DNA of 20,261 nt from SAR202 cluster bacterium (GCA_009392775.1 VFFT01000091.1:1-20261), one strand, 5' to 3'. Counted from the first letter of the stretch, positions 1-8,204 are shown. Numbers and translations: made by a program. The notes: generated by a model from the letters alone, not told the origin.

Positions 1-146
1 TGATGAATTTTCCCACAGGTTAAAAAAGTACCAGTTGGTCTCTGTAACGCGATTTCGAATCCGAGTATATCTGTGTAAAATTTGGTGGATTGGTCCAGGT
101 TTTTTACATTCAGTACTAGATGTCCAACTCTTTTCGGTTTAGCCAT
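1..146 (-). CDS. VOC/glyoxalase-family protein, N-terminal part (runs off the left edge)
   Basis: Only the first 48 codons are in the window; the gene continues beyond base 1. The translation starts MAKPKRVGHLVLNVKNLDQS and continues with a K-FYTDILGFE segment. This is the typical opening beta-alpha-beta unit of the vicinal oxygen chelate superfamily (glyoxalase I, extradiol dioxygenases, fosfomycin-resistance proteins). His9 sits where the first metal ligand of that fold is expected. The start is well fixed: the minus strand carries AGGAGGTA at 158-151, four bases before the ATG. A sigma70-like promoter lies at 193-221. The specific reaction cannot be told from this fragment. Confidence is high for the superfamily, none for the substrate. 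Confidence 0.8.
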   Translation of the reverse strand, partial: MAKPKRVGHLVLNVKNLDQSTKFYTDILGFEIALQRPTGTFLTCGKIH

Positions 147-192
147 GAGATACCTCCTATATACCTGTTTTGTTTTACCACTGGTCGAATGT

Positions 193-221
193 ACTATACC
201 CCTAGGGCATAGTATTGCCAA
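193..221 (-). promoter_or_regulatory. Candidate sigma70-type promoter for the VOC gene
   Basis: On the minus strand, TTGGCA (221-216) and TATAGT (198-193) are separated by exactly 17 bases. Each box matches the consensus at 5 of 6 positions. Transcription would start near 186, giving a leader of about 40 nt to the ATG at 146. This is sequence match only. Confidence 0.55.
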
Positions 222-299
222 TATTGATTATAACTGCATCTATAAACAGTTGATCGTAAAACTGTTTGATCTATACAATAAGTCCGTAAATGGCGCTTG

Positions 300-328
300 T
301 TGACACTCCACTATCACCCGAATAGACT
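300..328 (+). promoter_or_regulatory. Candidate sigma70-type promoter for the zinc-ribbon/SirB1 pair
   Basis: A perfect TTGACA (300-305) is followed after 17 bases by TAGACT (323-328, 4 of 6 matches to TATAAT). The predicted start near 335 gives a leader of about 45-56 nt to the candidate ATG codons at 379 and 391. It is divergent from the VOC promoter at 193-221, so 147-378 is a compact two-way promoter region. Confidence 0.5.
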
Positions 329-378
329 CAGGACGGATCTAATCAAAATATATTTGATTCAGTACTAATAAATTTAGG

Positions 379-612
379 ATGCATATTTCAATGCCTATTA
401 ATGAAGTCCAAGTTATCCGATCCTGCAAGGAATGTAATACAGAAATTGAGACTATCAGTGTCAAAAAAGATAATATGCGCCTGATTACTGAGGATCTGAC
501 TTGGTGTCCCACCTGTAACAAAGACACTAATGAGGTCAGAGATATCGCAGGAAGAACAGACTCAATAAAAATTGAACAAGACAGTTATCCTCCAGTAAGG
601 GCAGTAGAGTAA
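379..612 (+). CDS. Small zinc-ribbon-like hypothetical protein
   Basis: The protein has 77 residues. Two cysteine pairs are visible, C16-K-E-C19 and C43-P-T-C46, about 24 residues apart, the arrangement of a single zinc ribbon or knuckle. The rest is polar and acidic, with no signal peptide or membrane segment. It may be a zinc-stabilised adaptor or nucleic-acid-binding domain, but no specific family is recognised. ATG codons at 379 and 391 are both possible. AGGA at 376-379 is placed to serve 391, which would give 73 residues. It is followed after 6 nt by the SirB1-like gene and probably shares its transcript. Confidence 0.6.
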   Translation: MHISMPINEVQVIRSCKECNTEIETISVKKDNMRLITEDLTWCPTCNKDTNEVRDIAGRTDSIKIEQDSYPPVRAVE

Positions 613-618
613 AATAGA

Positions 619-1452
619 ATGACCCTAGAACGCAGCGACACAGTAAGCGCTTTTAGACAGGCGGTATTAGTACCCGATAGTCAAATTGACTTAGGCCACG
701 CTGCATTAATCATAGCCACACACAAATACCCTGATTTAGACATACAACGAGAATTAAGCCTTTTCGATTCATTAGCATCAGTCGCGGAAACACGCATGTC
801 ACCAGATAGTGACCCTCTTCAGAAGATAAACGCAATCAGCACTTATTTATTTGAGGAGATTGGGTTTCGCGGAAATGATCAAGATTATTACAATCCCAAA
901 AACAGTTATTTGAATGAAGTACTATCTACCAGATTAGGTATACCAATCACATTGTCGCTATTATGTATGGAGGTAGCCAAACGCCTGTCAGTAGAACTAG
1001 TTAGCATAGGTATGCCAGGACATCTAGTAATTCGGCACTCCGATATAACAGACCTATTCATTGATCCTTTCCACGGGGGGATCCTGCTATCTCAGTCTGA
1101 ATGCATAGAACGAGTAACGTCCATAACCCAGGGAAGGCTACCATGGAACGATAGTTACTTGACCCCCCTCTCTAATACCGAGTTCCTAGCGAGGATGTTA
1201 CGTAATCTTAAGTCAATCTATTTGAAGGAAAGTTCCTACCGAGAAGCACAAATCATAATGAACCTCTTATTGGAAGTAAATCCTGAAGCACTCTCTGAAA
1301 GACGCGACAGAGGAATAGTCAATTTTCAATTAGGGAACTACCGAGACTCACTTGATGATTTGGAGATTTACCTAGACTCGGGAATATCCGGATCTGAAGC
1401 TAGTTCAATAACAAAACTTATCTGGAAGTTGCGAGACCTTCTGTCTGCATAA
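619..1452 (+). CDS. SirB1-family transglutaminase-like/TPR protein
   Basis: The protein has 277 residues, the usual length for the SirB1 family (transglutaminase-like core 2 followed by tetratricopeptide repeats). Around residues 84-125 it carries the family signature: FRGN, then D-YYNP-NSYLNEVL, then RLGIPITLS. A GMPGHLVIR-type segment follows near residue 130, then IDPFHGG. Residues about 190-277 are helical with TPR-like character (for example YREAQIIMNLLLEVNPEA). There is no signal peptide, so it should be cytoplasmic. The family's biochemical role is poorly known; members often sit near translation or peptide-modification genes, which is not seen here. No strong ribosome-binding site precedes the ATG, consistent with coupling to the upstream zinc-ribbon gene. 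It ends 1 bp before the convergent LLM gene. Confidence 0.85.
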   Translation: MTLERSDTVSAFRQAVLVPDSQIDLGHAALIIATHKYPDLDIQRELSLFDSLASVAETRMSPDSDPLQKINAISTYLFEEIGFRGNDQDYYNPKNSYLNEVLSTRLGIPITLSLLCMEVAKRLSVELVSIGMPGHLVIRHSDITDLFIDPFHGGILLSQSECIERVTSITQGRLPWNDSYLTPLSNTEFLARMLRNLKSIYLKESSYREAQIIMNLLLEVNPEALSERRDRGIVNFQLGNYRDSLDDLEIYLDSGISGSEASSITKLIWKLRDLLSA

Positions 1453-1453
1453 T

Positions 1454-2410
1454 TCAGACTTTTGGCCATACTTCTACAGCAAAATCTTCCATTTTACCCA
1501 GCATATCCTCAAGACTGGGGCTTACCCTGGCCAAATCAACCATGAGATTATTAACCCCTATATCCCTATATTTACTAATGTCTCCCGCTATTTGATTAGG
1601 ATCTCCAACAAATTGACACCGATCAGAGGAATTGTTAGCTGTGCCTGAAAGTTCTAACCTATGTGTACGGTATATGACTTCAATGTCCTCTATTGCCCTA
1701 TGCGAGTCTTCCGCACATATGCGCAGTTCCTCCATCGCTATAGACAGCCTCTCTGGAGAATCCATTGGAAACTGCGGATTCACATCGATTGGGCACCAAC
1801 CATCACAAAATCTGGCAGCGCGCCGAATAGCTCTTTTACTTTCACCCCCAACCCATAGAGGGGGATGTGGCGTTTGAACCGGTTTAGGCAAAAAATTAAT
1901 GTCGTGGAAAGAGCAATATTGTCCACTAAAAGACGGTGAGGGACTGGTCCACAACTCTTTCATAGCCTGGATATACTCATCAGTAACTGCACCGCGCTCT
2001 TCAAATGGTTGCACTCCCAGCGCTTCAAACTCTTCCCTCATCCAGCCTGTACCAACACCTATCACAAGCCGTCCTGCAGACAATACGTCAATAGTAGCTA
2101 AAGACTTTGCAGCAACTAGGGGATTCCGGTGCGGCACTACCATAACGCTACTGGAAAGACGTATTTTGCTGGTCTGTCCCGCAAGATACGACAAAACGCT
2201 CAGCTGCTCCAGCGATGACCCCGTTGAACTGCCGGGATATTCACCACTCTCAGTATACGGGTAACTAGATTCTATGGTTCTAGGCACTAAAATATGGTCT
2301 CCTAGTGATATAGAATCAAACCCTAATTCCTCGCCTCTCTTAGCAATAGTAATGATGCTTTCAGGCGTAGCTAAAGGACCTCTACTCGGAACCGTAAATC
2401 CATATTTCAT
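1454..2410 (-). CDS. LLM-class F420/FMN-dependent oxidoreductase (luciferase-like)
   Basis: The 318-residue protein has the length and pattern of bacterial luciferase-like monooxygenases and F420-dependent reductases. It reads as a (beta/alpha)8 barrel opening KYGFTVPSRGP, then SLGDH (35-39), the R-NPL-AAKSLATIDVLSAGRL block (95-115), and GVGTGWMREEFEALG (118-132). A PKPVQ-PHPPLWVGG segment follows near 176-190. These match the TIGR03619-type F420 group, so F420 is the more likely cofactor, but FMN cannot be excluded. It would catalyse hydride transfer or monooxygenation of a small organic substrate in the cytoplasm. The ATG overlaps the stop of the upstream GH105-like gene by 4 bp (ATGA), so the two are translationally coupled. 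It is the last gene of the enolase, GH105-like, LLM operon. Confidence 0.88.
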   Translation of the reverse strand: MKYGFTVPSRGPLATPESIITIAKRGEELGFDSISLGDHILVPRTIESSYPYTESGEYPGSSTGSSLEQLSVLSYLAGQTSKIRLSSSVMVVPHRNPLVAAKSLATIDVLSAGRLVIGVGTGWMREEFEALGVQPFEERGAVTDEYIQAMKELWTSPSPSFSGQYCSFHDINFLPKPVQTPHPPLWVGGESKRAIRRAARFCDGWCPIDVNPQFPMDSPERLSIAMEELRICAEDSHRAIEDIEVIYRTHRLELSGTANNSSDRCQFVGDPNQIAGDISKYRDIGVNNLMVDLARVSPSLEDMLGKMEDFAVEVWPKV

Positions 2411-4152
2411 TGGGAAACGCCTCTAGCTAAAGATTCGTTCATGTGATACATCTCCAATGCGAACCACAATGCCAAGGACCCGCTCCTATCGTCTCGTCCA
2501 AAAATAGCTTCTCGCGATAAATATGCATCGACACTATCTTGAACACCTGTGCTTATACAAGCATCAACAACGTTACCATCGTCATCGATTCTTTCTGAAA
2601 CTCCTTGCCATGCCAGATTCACTGAATCGGAAAAACTAGAGTCCAGCCATCCGAACCTAATACCTCTTGCCATAGCATAGCCAATCATGCAAGTACAAGT
2701 GAATTCTTGATAAGACCCTGGCAGATTCAGCATCTGCCAATACATACCTGACGGTTGCTGCAAGCGTCGTAAGGCCGAAAGGTGATTTATGTGAATATCA
2801 ATAAGATTGCTCCGATTCACATGATCTTCTGGCATATAAGTAAGGCTTTCGGAAAAACCAATAGCAGCAAATCCGTTACCGCGTCCCCAATAATACGGCG
2901 CTCCGCGAGCATGGAAAAACAGACCGTCTTCTTGCTGAGTTCCAGCGTCTAGTAATAGGCCTGACATTATGTCCAAATATTTTGGATCATTAGTAAGATC
3001 GTAAGCCCTTCCCAAGATAGCATTACAATTGAACATATCCTCGACCCTAAATGAGGGATCTGTACACTTAGGAGGAACTCCTAAACCATTGGTTGCGAAT
3101 AATTCTGCCGATTTTACGATCAAATCTTTAGCACGAGAATCTCGCCTGATCCTAACCAAATCGTATGCCCAGACTATTCCACCAATCGATGAACTTCCAG
3201 GGTTATCGCCAAAATAATCTATACCTCCAGACAAGAACGGTTCGACTATTGAGTCTAAATCTTTCAATGCATCCTCGCCTTTCGGCAAAAGCTCAGCAAG
3301 TAACAACCTTCCGCTTATAGCCACACCCTTGGTATAAACCATTACGTCCAAGTCATGACCATATTCATCAGCCAAAGACGTGGCAATTTCCAAATAACTG
3401 CGTGCACGCCTGCGATCTAGTTCAGTACGTGCTCGTGAAACCTTCCACCGTCTTGTTTTGCCGACTACATCTAGCAGGCGATTAATTTCCAACGGCAAAT
3501 CAGACTGGTTAGCTATCAAACGAACCCCAGGGATTGGACCAACCGAATCCGGAGCTTCGATTCCAATGGCGGATACCAATGAGTCGTCCGCTGGTATACG
3601 AGTAGCCCCTACAGTAAGAGGCAAGTCATTTATCGCATCATTAGCTTGCCACCTCACAGAATCTCCAGAACATATTTCCACTATGAGATCCGGAGCATTA
3701 AATGATATCCATCTCCATAAATACTGTTTCTGAGGACCATGTGTGTCTTGATAAAAGGGTCGGGTTGGAGGATATCCTTGGGAGGTCGTACTATGGTATT
3801 CCAATCCAGGGTCAGAGCCTGAATACAGGTCAGTAACAGGTATCATGCTCAGAGAAACTTTGTCTTGATCTGGATGCTTAATGTAACACCCAAACACGCC
3901 TTCTGCGATAACTTGTGATTTAAGGGCGTCCTTATCAGACACGATAACCAATATCCTAGCTCTACTTGTACTAGGCACATACCCATCTGCATGAAGAAAT
4001 ACAGGCAGGCTTTGACGATCTCCCCAAAGACCACAAGACGACCATACCCATTCTTCTGATTTATCTCCTGCTAGCTCGATAAGTGCATGCTTCAAATTTG
4101 TGAAATCAGTGACCACTAACCTGTCTCCTTTCACGATTGTCGAGAGTGTCAT
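2407..4152 (-). CDS. GH105/GH88-like glycoside hydrolase with extra N-terminal domain
   Basis: The C-terminal part (about 240-581) resembles unsaturated rhamnogalacturonyl/glucuronyl hydrolases of families GH105/GH88. It shows VEDMFNCNAILGRAYDLTNDPKYLD (369-393, with Asp372 as likely catalytic acid), then LFFHA, YWGRGNGFAAIGF (421-433) and SGMYWQMLN-PGSYQEFT (468-485). Enzymes of this type cleave unsaturated uronate ends left by polysaccharide lyases, through hydration of the double bond. At 581 residues it is about 200 longer than usual. Residues 1-240 form a separate alpha/beta-looking region (RARILVIVSDKD at 64-75, YLWRWISFNAPDLIVEI at 144-160) that vaguely recalls the M14-peptidase fold without zinc ligands; this is a guess. 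The ATG at 4152 has no ribosome-binding site. GTG at 4116, 8 nt after AGGAG, is a good alternative start. No signal peptide is seen. It lies 48 nt downstream of the enolase-superfamily gene. Confidence 0.78.
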   Translation of the reverse strand: MTLSTIVKGDRLVVTDFTNLKHALIELAGDKSEEWVWSSCGLWGDRQSLPVFLHADGYVPSTSRARILVIVSDKDALKSQVIAEGVFGCYIKHPDQDKVSLSMIPVTDLYSGSDPGLEYHSTTSQGYPPTRPFYQDTHGPQKQYLWRWISFNAPDLIVEICSGDSVRWQANDAINDLPLTVGATRIPADDSLVSAIGIEAPDSVGPIPGVRLIANQSDLPLEINRLLDVVGKTRRWKVSRARTELDRRRARSYLEIATSLADEYGHDLDVMVYTKGVAISGRLLLAELLPKGEDALKDLDSIVEPFLSGGIDYFGDNPGSSSIGGIVWAYDLVRIRRDSRAKDLIVKSAELFATNGLGVPPKCTDPSFRVEDMFNCNAILGRAYDLTNDPKYLDIMSGLLLDAGTQQEDGLFFHARGAPYYWGRGNGFAAIGFSESLTYMPEDHVNRSNLIDIHINHLSALRRLQQPSGMYWQMLNLPGSYQEFTCTCMIGYAMARGIRFGWLDSSFSDSVNLAWQGVSERIDDDGNVVDACISTGVQDSVDAYLSREAIFGRDDRSGSLALWFALEMYHMNESLARGVSQ

Positions 4153-4200
4153 TCATATTTATTTATACCGAATAGACTCACCAACAGCAAATAGAAAACT

Positions 4201-5319
4201 TTACGGATCCTGGAACTCTACAATCGCATCAGGGTTAAATTCTATTCCCAAACCAGGTTTTTCAGAGAAGTACAACCTGCCTTTCTCAACTTTTGGTGGG
4301 TCTATAAGTATAGCGTTATATGCCTCGTTAAATATAAGGTGTACTTCGCTCAACCATCCGTTGGCAATTCCTGCTATTAAATGTCCGTTATGAATCTGCC
4401 ATCCACCACCCGTTGCAAACGGCAAGTGAAACAATTCAGCCATATGGGCTATCTTCAAGCAGGTTGTATAGCCGCCTCCGTCCATAACATTCGCGTGCAT
4501 GATATCCACCGCTCCGCTTACAATCATCTCTCTGTTGTCCCAAGGACTTTCAGTAAAAGCTCGGGCCGCTAGAGGAATCGACGTATGTTTCCGGAGCTCT
4601 AGCATTAATCGTACATCCCGAGTAGAAACGGAGTGGTCAAAACAGCTTATGTTCAATGCTTCAATTCTTCGGACAAACTCCCTCGAATGATTTAGATCAA
4701 ATCTAGCATTACCATCAACTAGTATCTTAATATCGTCTCCTACCGCATGTCGGATAGCCTGAAGGCGTTCCACATCCACGGAAACATCATTGCCTCTATC
4801 TGCTGCGACCACTTGATACTTAAGATATGGATGCCCCTCTTCCGCCATTTCTGCGGAAATACCCACCACATCGTCAATATCAAAAACGTTAAAGCCGCAC
4901 GTTATGTAAACTGGAACTGAATCTCTACTAGCTCCTCCCAAGAGCTTGTAGATGGGCTGATTCAGAAACTTACCTTTGATATCCCATAAAGCAATATCAC
5001 AGGCGCTAATGGCACGCCCTACTACACCCATCCGCGCTTTGTAAGTAGCTGTAATTTCCTCTGAAGCGTCAGCCCATATCTCTTCTATAAACATTGGATC
5101 CCGGCCTACCAAAAAAGGAGCCAAATCCCTATTTATCAACTCCCTGGTACCAAATCGCTCCAAATCACGCGCGATCCCATATCCAGTAGGGCCATCGTCC
5201 GTATCGATACGAACCAGTACCATACCAACAGTTCGAGGCTCACCGGAATAAGGGGTTTTTATAGGAACTTTAAGACAACTTGCCTCTACCTTAGATATAA
5301 CCAAATCACACCACCCCAA
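4201..5319 (-). CDS. Enolase-superfamily (mandelate racemase/muconate lactonizing type) protein, degenerate active site
   Basis: At 372 residues with an N-terminal capping domain and a barrel, this is clearly a mandelate racemase/muconate lactonizing family protein. Evidence includes KVEASCLKVPIKTPY (10-24), DIALWDIKGKFLNQPIYKLLGG (108-129), ILVDGNARFD (199-208) and VMDGGGYTTCLKIAHMAE (278-295). Family members usually abstract a proton alpha to a carboxylate, for example sugar-acid dehydratases. Key positions differ. The usual K-x-K is K167-Y-Q169. The second and third metal ligands (normally Glu) fall at D228 and at A252-R253-A254. The base region reads TGGGWQIHNGH (303-313). Only D202 clearly matches. 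Chemistry may therefore be altered or lost. The start is uncertain: TTG at 5319, or TTG at 5304 preceded by GGGGTGG. It is the first gene of the operon from the promoter at 5346-5374. Confidence 0.85.
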   Translation of the reverse strand: MGWCDLVISKVEASCLKVPIKTPYSGEPRTVGMVLVRIDTDDGPTGYGIARDLERFGTRELINRDLAPFLVGRDPMFIEEIWADASEEITATYKARMGVVGRAISACDIALWDIKGKFLNQPIYKLLGGASRDSVPVYITCGFNVFDIDDVVGISAEMAEEGHPYLKYQVVAADRGNDVSVDVERLQAIRHAVGDDIKILVDGNARFDLNHSREFVRRIEALNISCFDHSVSTRDVRLMLELRKHTSIPLAARAFTESPWDNREMIVSGAVDIMHANVMDGGGYTTCLKIAHMAELFHLPFATGGGWQIHNGHLIAGIANGWLSEVHLIFNEAYNAILIDPPKVEKGRLYFSEKPGLGIEFNPDAIVEFQDP

Positions 5320-5345
5320 ATAAACTGATTGAAAAGACGTGGGCG

Positions 5346-5374
5346 AATATACTATCCAGTTAGAGTAGAGTCAA
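5346..5374 (-). promoter_or_regulatory. Strong candidate sigma70 promoter for the enolase/GH105-like/LLM operon
   Basis: The minus strand reads TTGACT (5374-5369), a 17-base spacer, then TATATT (5351-5346). Each box differs from consensus at one base. The start would fall near 5339, about 20 nt before the TTG at 5319 or 35 nt before the one at 5304. Three imperfect 10-bp units (5361-5390) overlap the -35 box and the bases just upstream of it. Confidence 0.6.
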
Positions 5375-5395
5375 GCCAAGTCGAGTTAAGACACA

Positions 5396-6109
5396 TTATT
5401 TTATGTTAGCTAAAAATTGCTCTATCGCTGAATTAACAACTTCAGGTCGTTCCGCCATGGGGAAATGACCCGCATTGTCTAATTTCAAATATTGTGAACC
5501 AGGAACAGCCTTATTAATTTCGAGTTCATACTCAGGCGGTTTTCCGGGGTCATCAACTCCCCTTATTAACAGCAGAGGTGTTTTCAGATCATTAATACGG
5601 TCGCTAACATCAAACTTATCAATCGTCACCAAATCTTTATACTGAGCTATGGGACCTATAGCGTCATGCCTAGACAGAAGATGTCTTCTCAGATCCGGAT
5701 CCATGAACATCATAGAATGGGCCATAGCATCTTTCCATTGCTGGTAAACTTCCTGATCAGATGCAGCGTCTAACCTAAACTGCAGGCTAGCCGGAGGACG
5801 CTCTTTAGCTCTCATAGAGATCGTCATTAACACAAGCGCCTTAACTTCTTCTGGGAATTCCAAAGCATATTGCAGGGCTATACAAGCACCTAACGTAAAA
5901 CCACATAGCACCAAATCTTCTGTGACTCCGCTACCCCATAGCCATCCCCTTAACCAGTTCGCATAGCTATCTACATCCTCGCACGGAGCCCCAACAGGGT
6001 GGCCAGGAAGATCAGGAGCCAAACTACCTTCGAAATAGTCTAGTTGATTGCAAAAGGAGTCTGAACAACTCCCAGCGCCGGGTCCATGAATAAATACAAA
6101 CTGAGACAT
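5396..6109 (-). CDS. Alpha/beta hydrolase with Thr at the nucleophile position
   Basis: The protein has 237 residues from this start. It has the alpha/beta-hydrolase fold order: FVFIHGPGAGS (4-14, oxyanion loop), LAPDLPGH (30-37), nucleophile elbow G70-F-T72-L-G74, a lid region, TPLLLIRGVDDPG (177-189, Asp186 or 187 as acid) and NAGHFPMAERP (212-222, His215 as base). The elbow Ser of G-x-S-x-G is ACG (Thr). The reaction (ester, lactone or C-C hydrolysis, or non-catalytic binding) is open. I chose the ATG at 6109 because AGGAG lies 8 nt before it and the protein then opens MSQFVFIHG as typical. An upstream ATG at 6139 would add 10 residues but lacks a ribosome-binding site. It is cytoplasmic, with no signal peptide. 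It is divergent from the CocE gene. Confidence 0.82.
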   Translation of the reverse strand: MSQFVFIHGPGAGSCSDSFCNQLDYFEGSLAPDLPGHPVGAPCEDVDSYANWLRGWLWGSGVTEDLVLCGFTLGACIALQYALEFPEEVKALVLMTISMRAKERPPASLQFRLDAASDQEVYQQWKDAMAHSMMFMDPDLRRHLLSRHDAIGPIAQYKDLVTIDKFDVSDRINDLKTPLLLIRGVDDPGKPPEYELEINKAVPGSQYLKLDNAGHFPMAERPEVVNSAIEQFLANIK

Positions 6110-6368
6110 TACATCAACTCCTAGATCTGGCAGAGTCATTAGTCCAGCATTTACTCTAATGCCGTTCGGTCCTCTAGTTAATACAATCTACTCAACCCGT
6201 TTTGAACATATACCGGAGAATACCATAGGCTTCCCCCAAAGTATATTCAGTTCACAGGAGTAAAACCTCTCTCAATATGATGTATTCACTCGCACAGTTA
6301 GTGCCTGTGTTAGAGATCAATATGTTAGTATATCCTGCAGCTTTAGAATCAAGAAAGGGATAATATTC

Positions 6369-8204
6369 TTGGATAAAACACATATAGCCAGCGCCCAGGT
6401 AAACGATGTTACAGTGCTTCACGACGTGATGGTTAAGATGCGCGACGGAGTTGAACTAGCGACAAACATATTCTTACCATCCAAAAATACGACTCCCATC
6501 GATGCAAAATATCCTGTCCTTTTGCAGAGGACCCCATATAACAAGTCAGATCCTAATCGGATGCTAGAATGCCACTTCTTTGCCGAACGCGGATACGTGG
6601 TTGCGTTCCAGGATTGTAGAGGATGCCATAGATCGGGAGGCGGATTCACAAAATATATCAGTGAAGGCCCTGACGGATATGACACTATAGAATGGTTGAT
6701 CAACCAGCCTTGGTCAAATGGTCAAATAGGCACCTTTGGACTATCCTATTCCGCTCACACCCAGGCCGCGACAGCGTGTATGAATCCACCTGGTTTAGTA
6801 TGCATGTGGTTGGATTGCGGCGGATTTTCGAATGCCTTCCTAACAGGTTGTCGGAATGGCGGAGCGTTCGAATTGCGCCAATTAACTTGGGCTTACAAAG
6901 AAGCTCTGCAGAGTCCTGACGTTACCGCAGATACGGTTAAATCCAAAGCGGTGAAAAACCAAAACATGCATGATTGGTTTCATAGATTACCATGGAAACA
7001 GGATCATTCACCGCTTAAATGGACTCCTGACTACGAGAAGTACTTATTGGACATATGGGCTCGGGAAAATTACGAGGAATATTGGGATCAAATTGGATTA
7101 TGCGTAGAACATCACCAAGAGCAGTTTTCTGACGTCCCCCAGGTACATCTGGGGAGCTGGTATGATCCATATGCAAAAAGCACGACAGATAACTTTGTGT
7201 TGCTTACCGAGAGAAAAAAGAGCCCCGTCTGCCTTATCATGGGCCCCTGGACACATGGCGGTAGGTCTCTTACCTACTCGGGAAATATAGATTTCGGATT
7301 GCAATCTTCAGTGGAAGGGAATCTTGATATAGATTACAACCACTTGCGTTTGAGGTTCTTTGATAATCACCTTAAAGACGACCGACCAGCTCAACACACC
7401 ATGCCAGCGGTAACGCTCTTTGTCATGGGAGGTGGTAGCGGAACCAAGAATGCTACAGGCCGATTGGACCACGGAGGATATTGGAGGGAAGAAAATGAAT
7501 GGCCTCTCCTACGGGCTATTAATACTAAATATTTTATTCATGAGAGCACACTGACTACTACTATCCCAGAGAGCGGGGCAGATGGCATCACATACTTATA
7601 TGACCCTAACAATCCGGTACCCACCATCGGGGGAAACATCTCATCGGGCCTGCCAATCATGGAGCCTGGGGGGTTCAACCAGATTGAAAATCCGGAGTTT
7701 TACGGTTCATCCAAACCTTATTTACCGCTCAGCTCGCGGCCAGATGTCCTGACTTTCCAGACCCATATATTGGAACAAGCTATTGAAGTAACAGGACCAA
7801 TAAAGTCAGTATTGTGGATTAGTTCAGAGGCCATAGACACCGATTTCACAGCAAAATTAATTGATGTGTATCCCCCATCAGTTGATTATCCAGAAGGATA
7901 CGCATTAAACATAACAGACGGAATCATCAGAACTAAATTCAGAAACTCCTGGGACAAGCCCGAACTGATGCACTCTGGTGAACTTTACCAAGTTACGATT
8001 GAACTATACCCGACAAGCAATTTATTCGTGAAAGGTCACCGTATTAGATTAGACATCTCATCTAGTAACTTCCCAAGACTTGATGTCAACGGAAATACTG
8101 GAAATAACCCCGGATTAGATCCAGTCAAAATACCCACTAGGAACACCATATATCAAGACAAAGATCACCCGTCTTATATCGAGCTGCCAATAATCCCTAC
8201 TTAA
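6369..8204 (+). CDS. CocE/NonD-family serine hydrolase (S15-like acyl esterase/peptidase)
   Basis: The 611-residue protein matches cocaine-esterase/glutaryl-7-ACA-acylase-type hydrolases in length and order. It has KMRDGVELATNIFLP (23-37), PVLLQRTPYNKSD (49-61, Tyr57 as likely oxyanion Tyr) and QDCRGCHRSGG (81-91). The rest of the active site is GTFGLSYSAHTQ (121-132, nucleophile Ser126), LGSWYDPYA (261-269, Asp266) and MGPWTHGG (291-298, His296), a complete triad. The C-terminal jelly-roll region includes GHRIRLDISSSNFPRLDVN near 560-580. It would hydrolyse esters or amides. The start is TTG at 6369, placed about 8 nt after AAAGGGA. No signal peptide is visible. The 3' end overlaps the convergent LLM gene by 8 bp. 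Confidence 0.9.
   Translation: MDKTHIASAQVNDVTVLHDVMVKMRDGVELATNIFLPSKNTTPIDAKYPVLLQRTPYNKSDPNRMLECHFFAERGYVVAFQDCRGCHRSGGGFTKYISEGPDGYDTIEWLINQPWSNGQIGTFGLSYSAHTQAATACMNPPGLVCMWLDCGGFSNAFLTGCRNGGAFELRQLTWAYKEALQSPDVTADTVKSKAVKNQNMHDWFHRLPWKQDHSPLKWTPDYEKYLLDIWARENYEEYWDQIGLCVEHHQEQFSDVPQVHLGSWYDPYAKSTTDNFVLLTERKKSPVCLIMGPWTHGGRSLTYSGNIDFGLQSSVEGNLDIDYNHLRLRFFDNHLKDDRPAQHTMPAVTLFVMGGGSGTKNATGRLDHGGYWREENEWPLLRAINTKYFIHESTLTTTIPESGADGITYLYDPNNPVPTIGGNISSGLPIMEPGGFNQIENPEFYGSSKPYLPLSSRPDVLTFQTHILEQAIEVTGPIKSVLWISSEAIDTDFTAKLIDVYPPSVDYPEGYALNITDGIIRTKFRNSWDKPELMHSGELYQVTIELYPTSNLFVKGHRIRLDISSSNFPRLDVNGNTGNNPGLDPVKIPTRNTIYQDKDHPSYIELPIIPT

Noticed and set aside
318..330. 13-bp sequence ccgaatagactca repeated at 4168-4180, both intergenic
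   Set aside because: Several 13-base matches are expected by chance in 20 kb on two strands, and flanking bases do not match.
6316..6332. Small inverted repeats around cacagttagtgcctgtg in the divergent region before the CocE gene
   Set aside because: Stems are 4-5 bp only and I found no promoter boxes in a convincing position nearby, so no operator is claimed.
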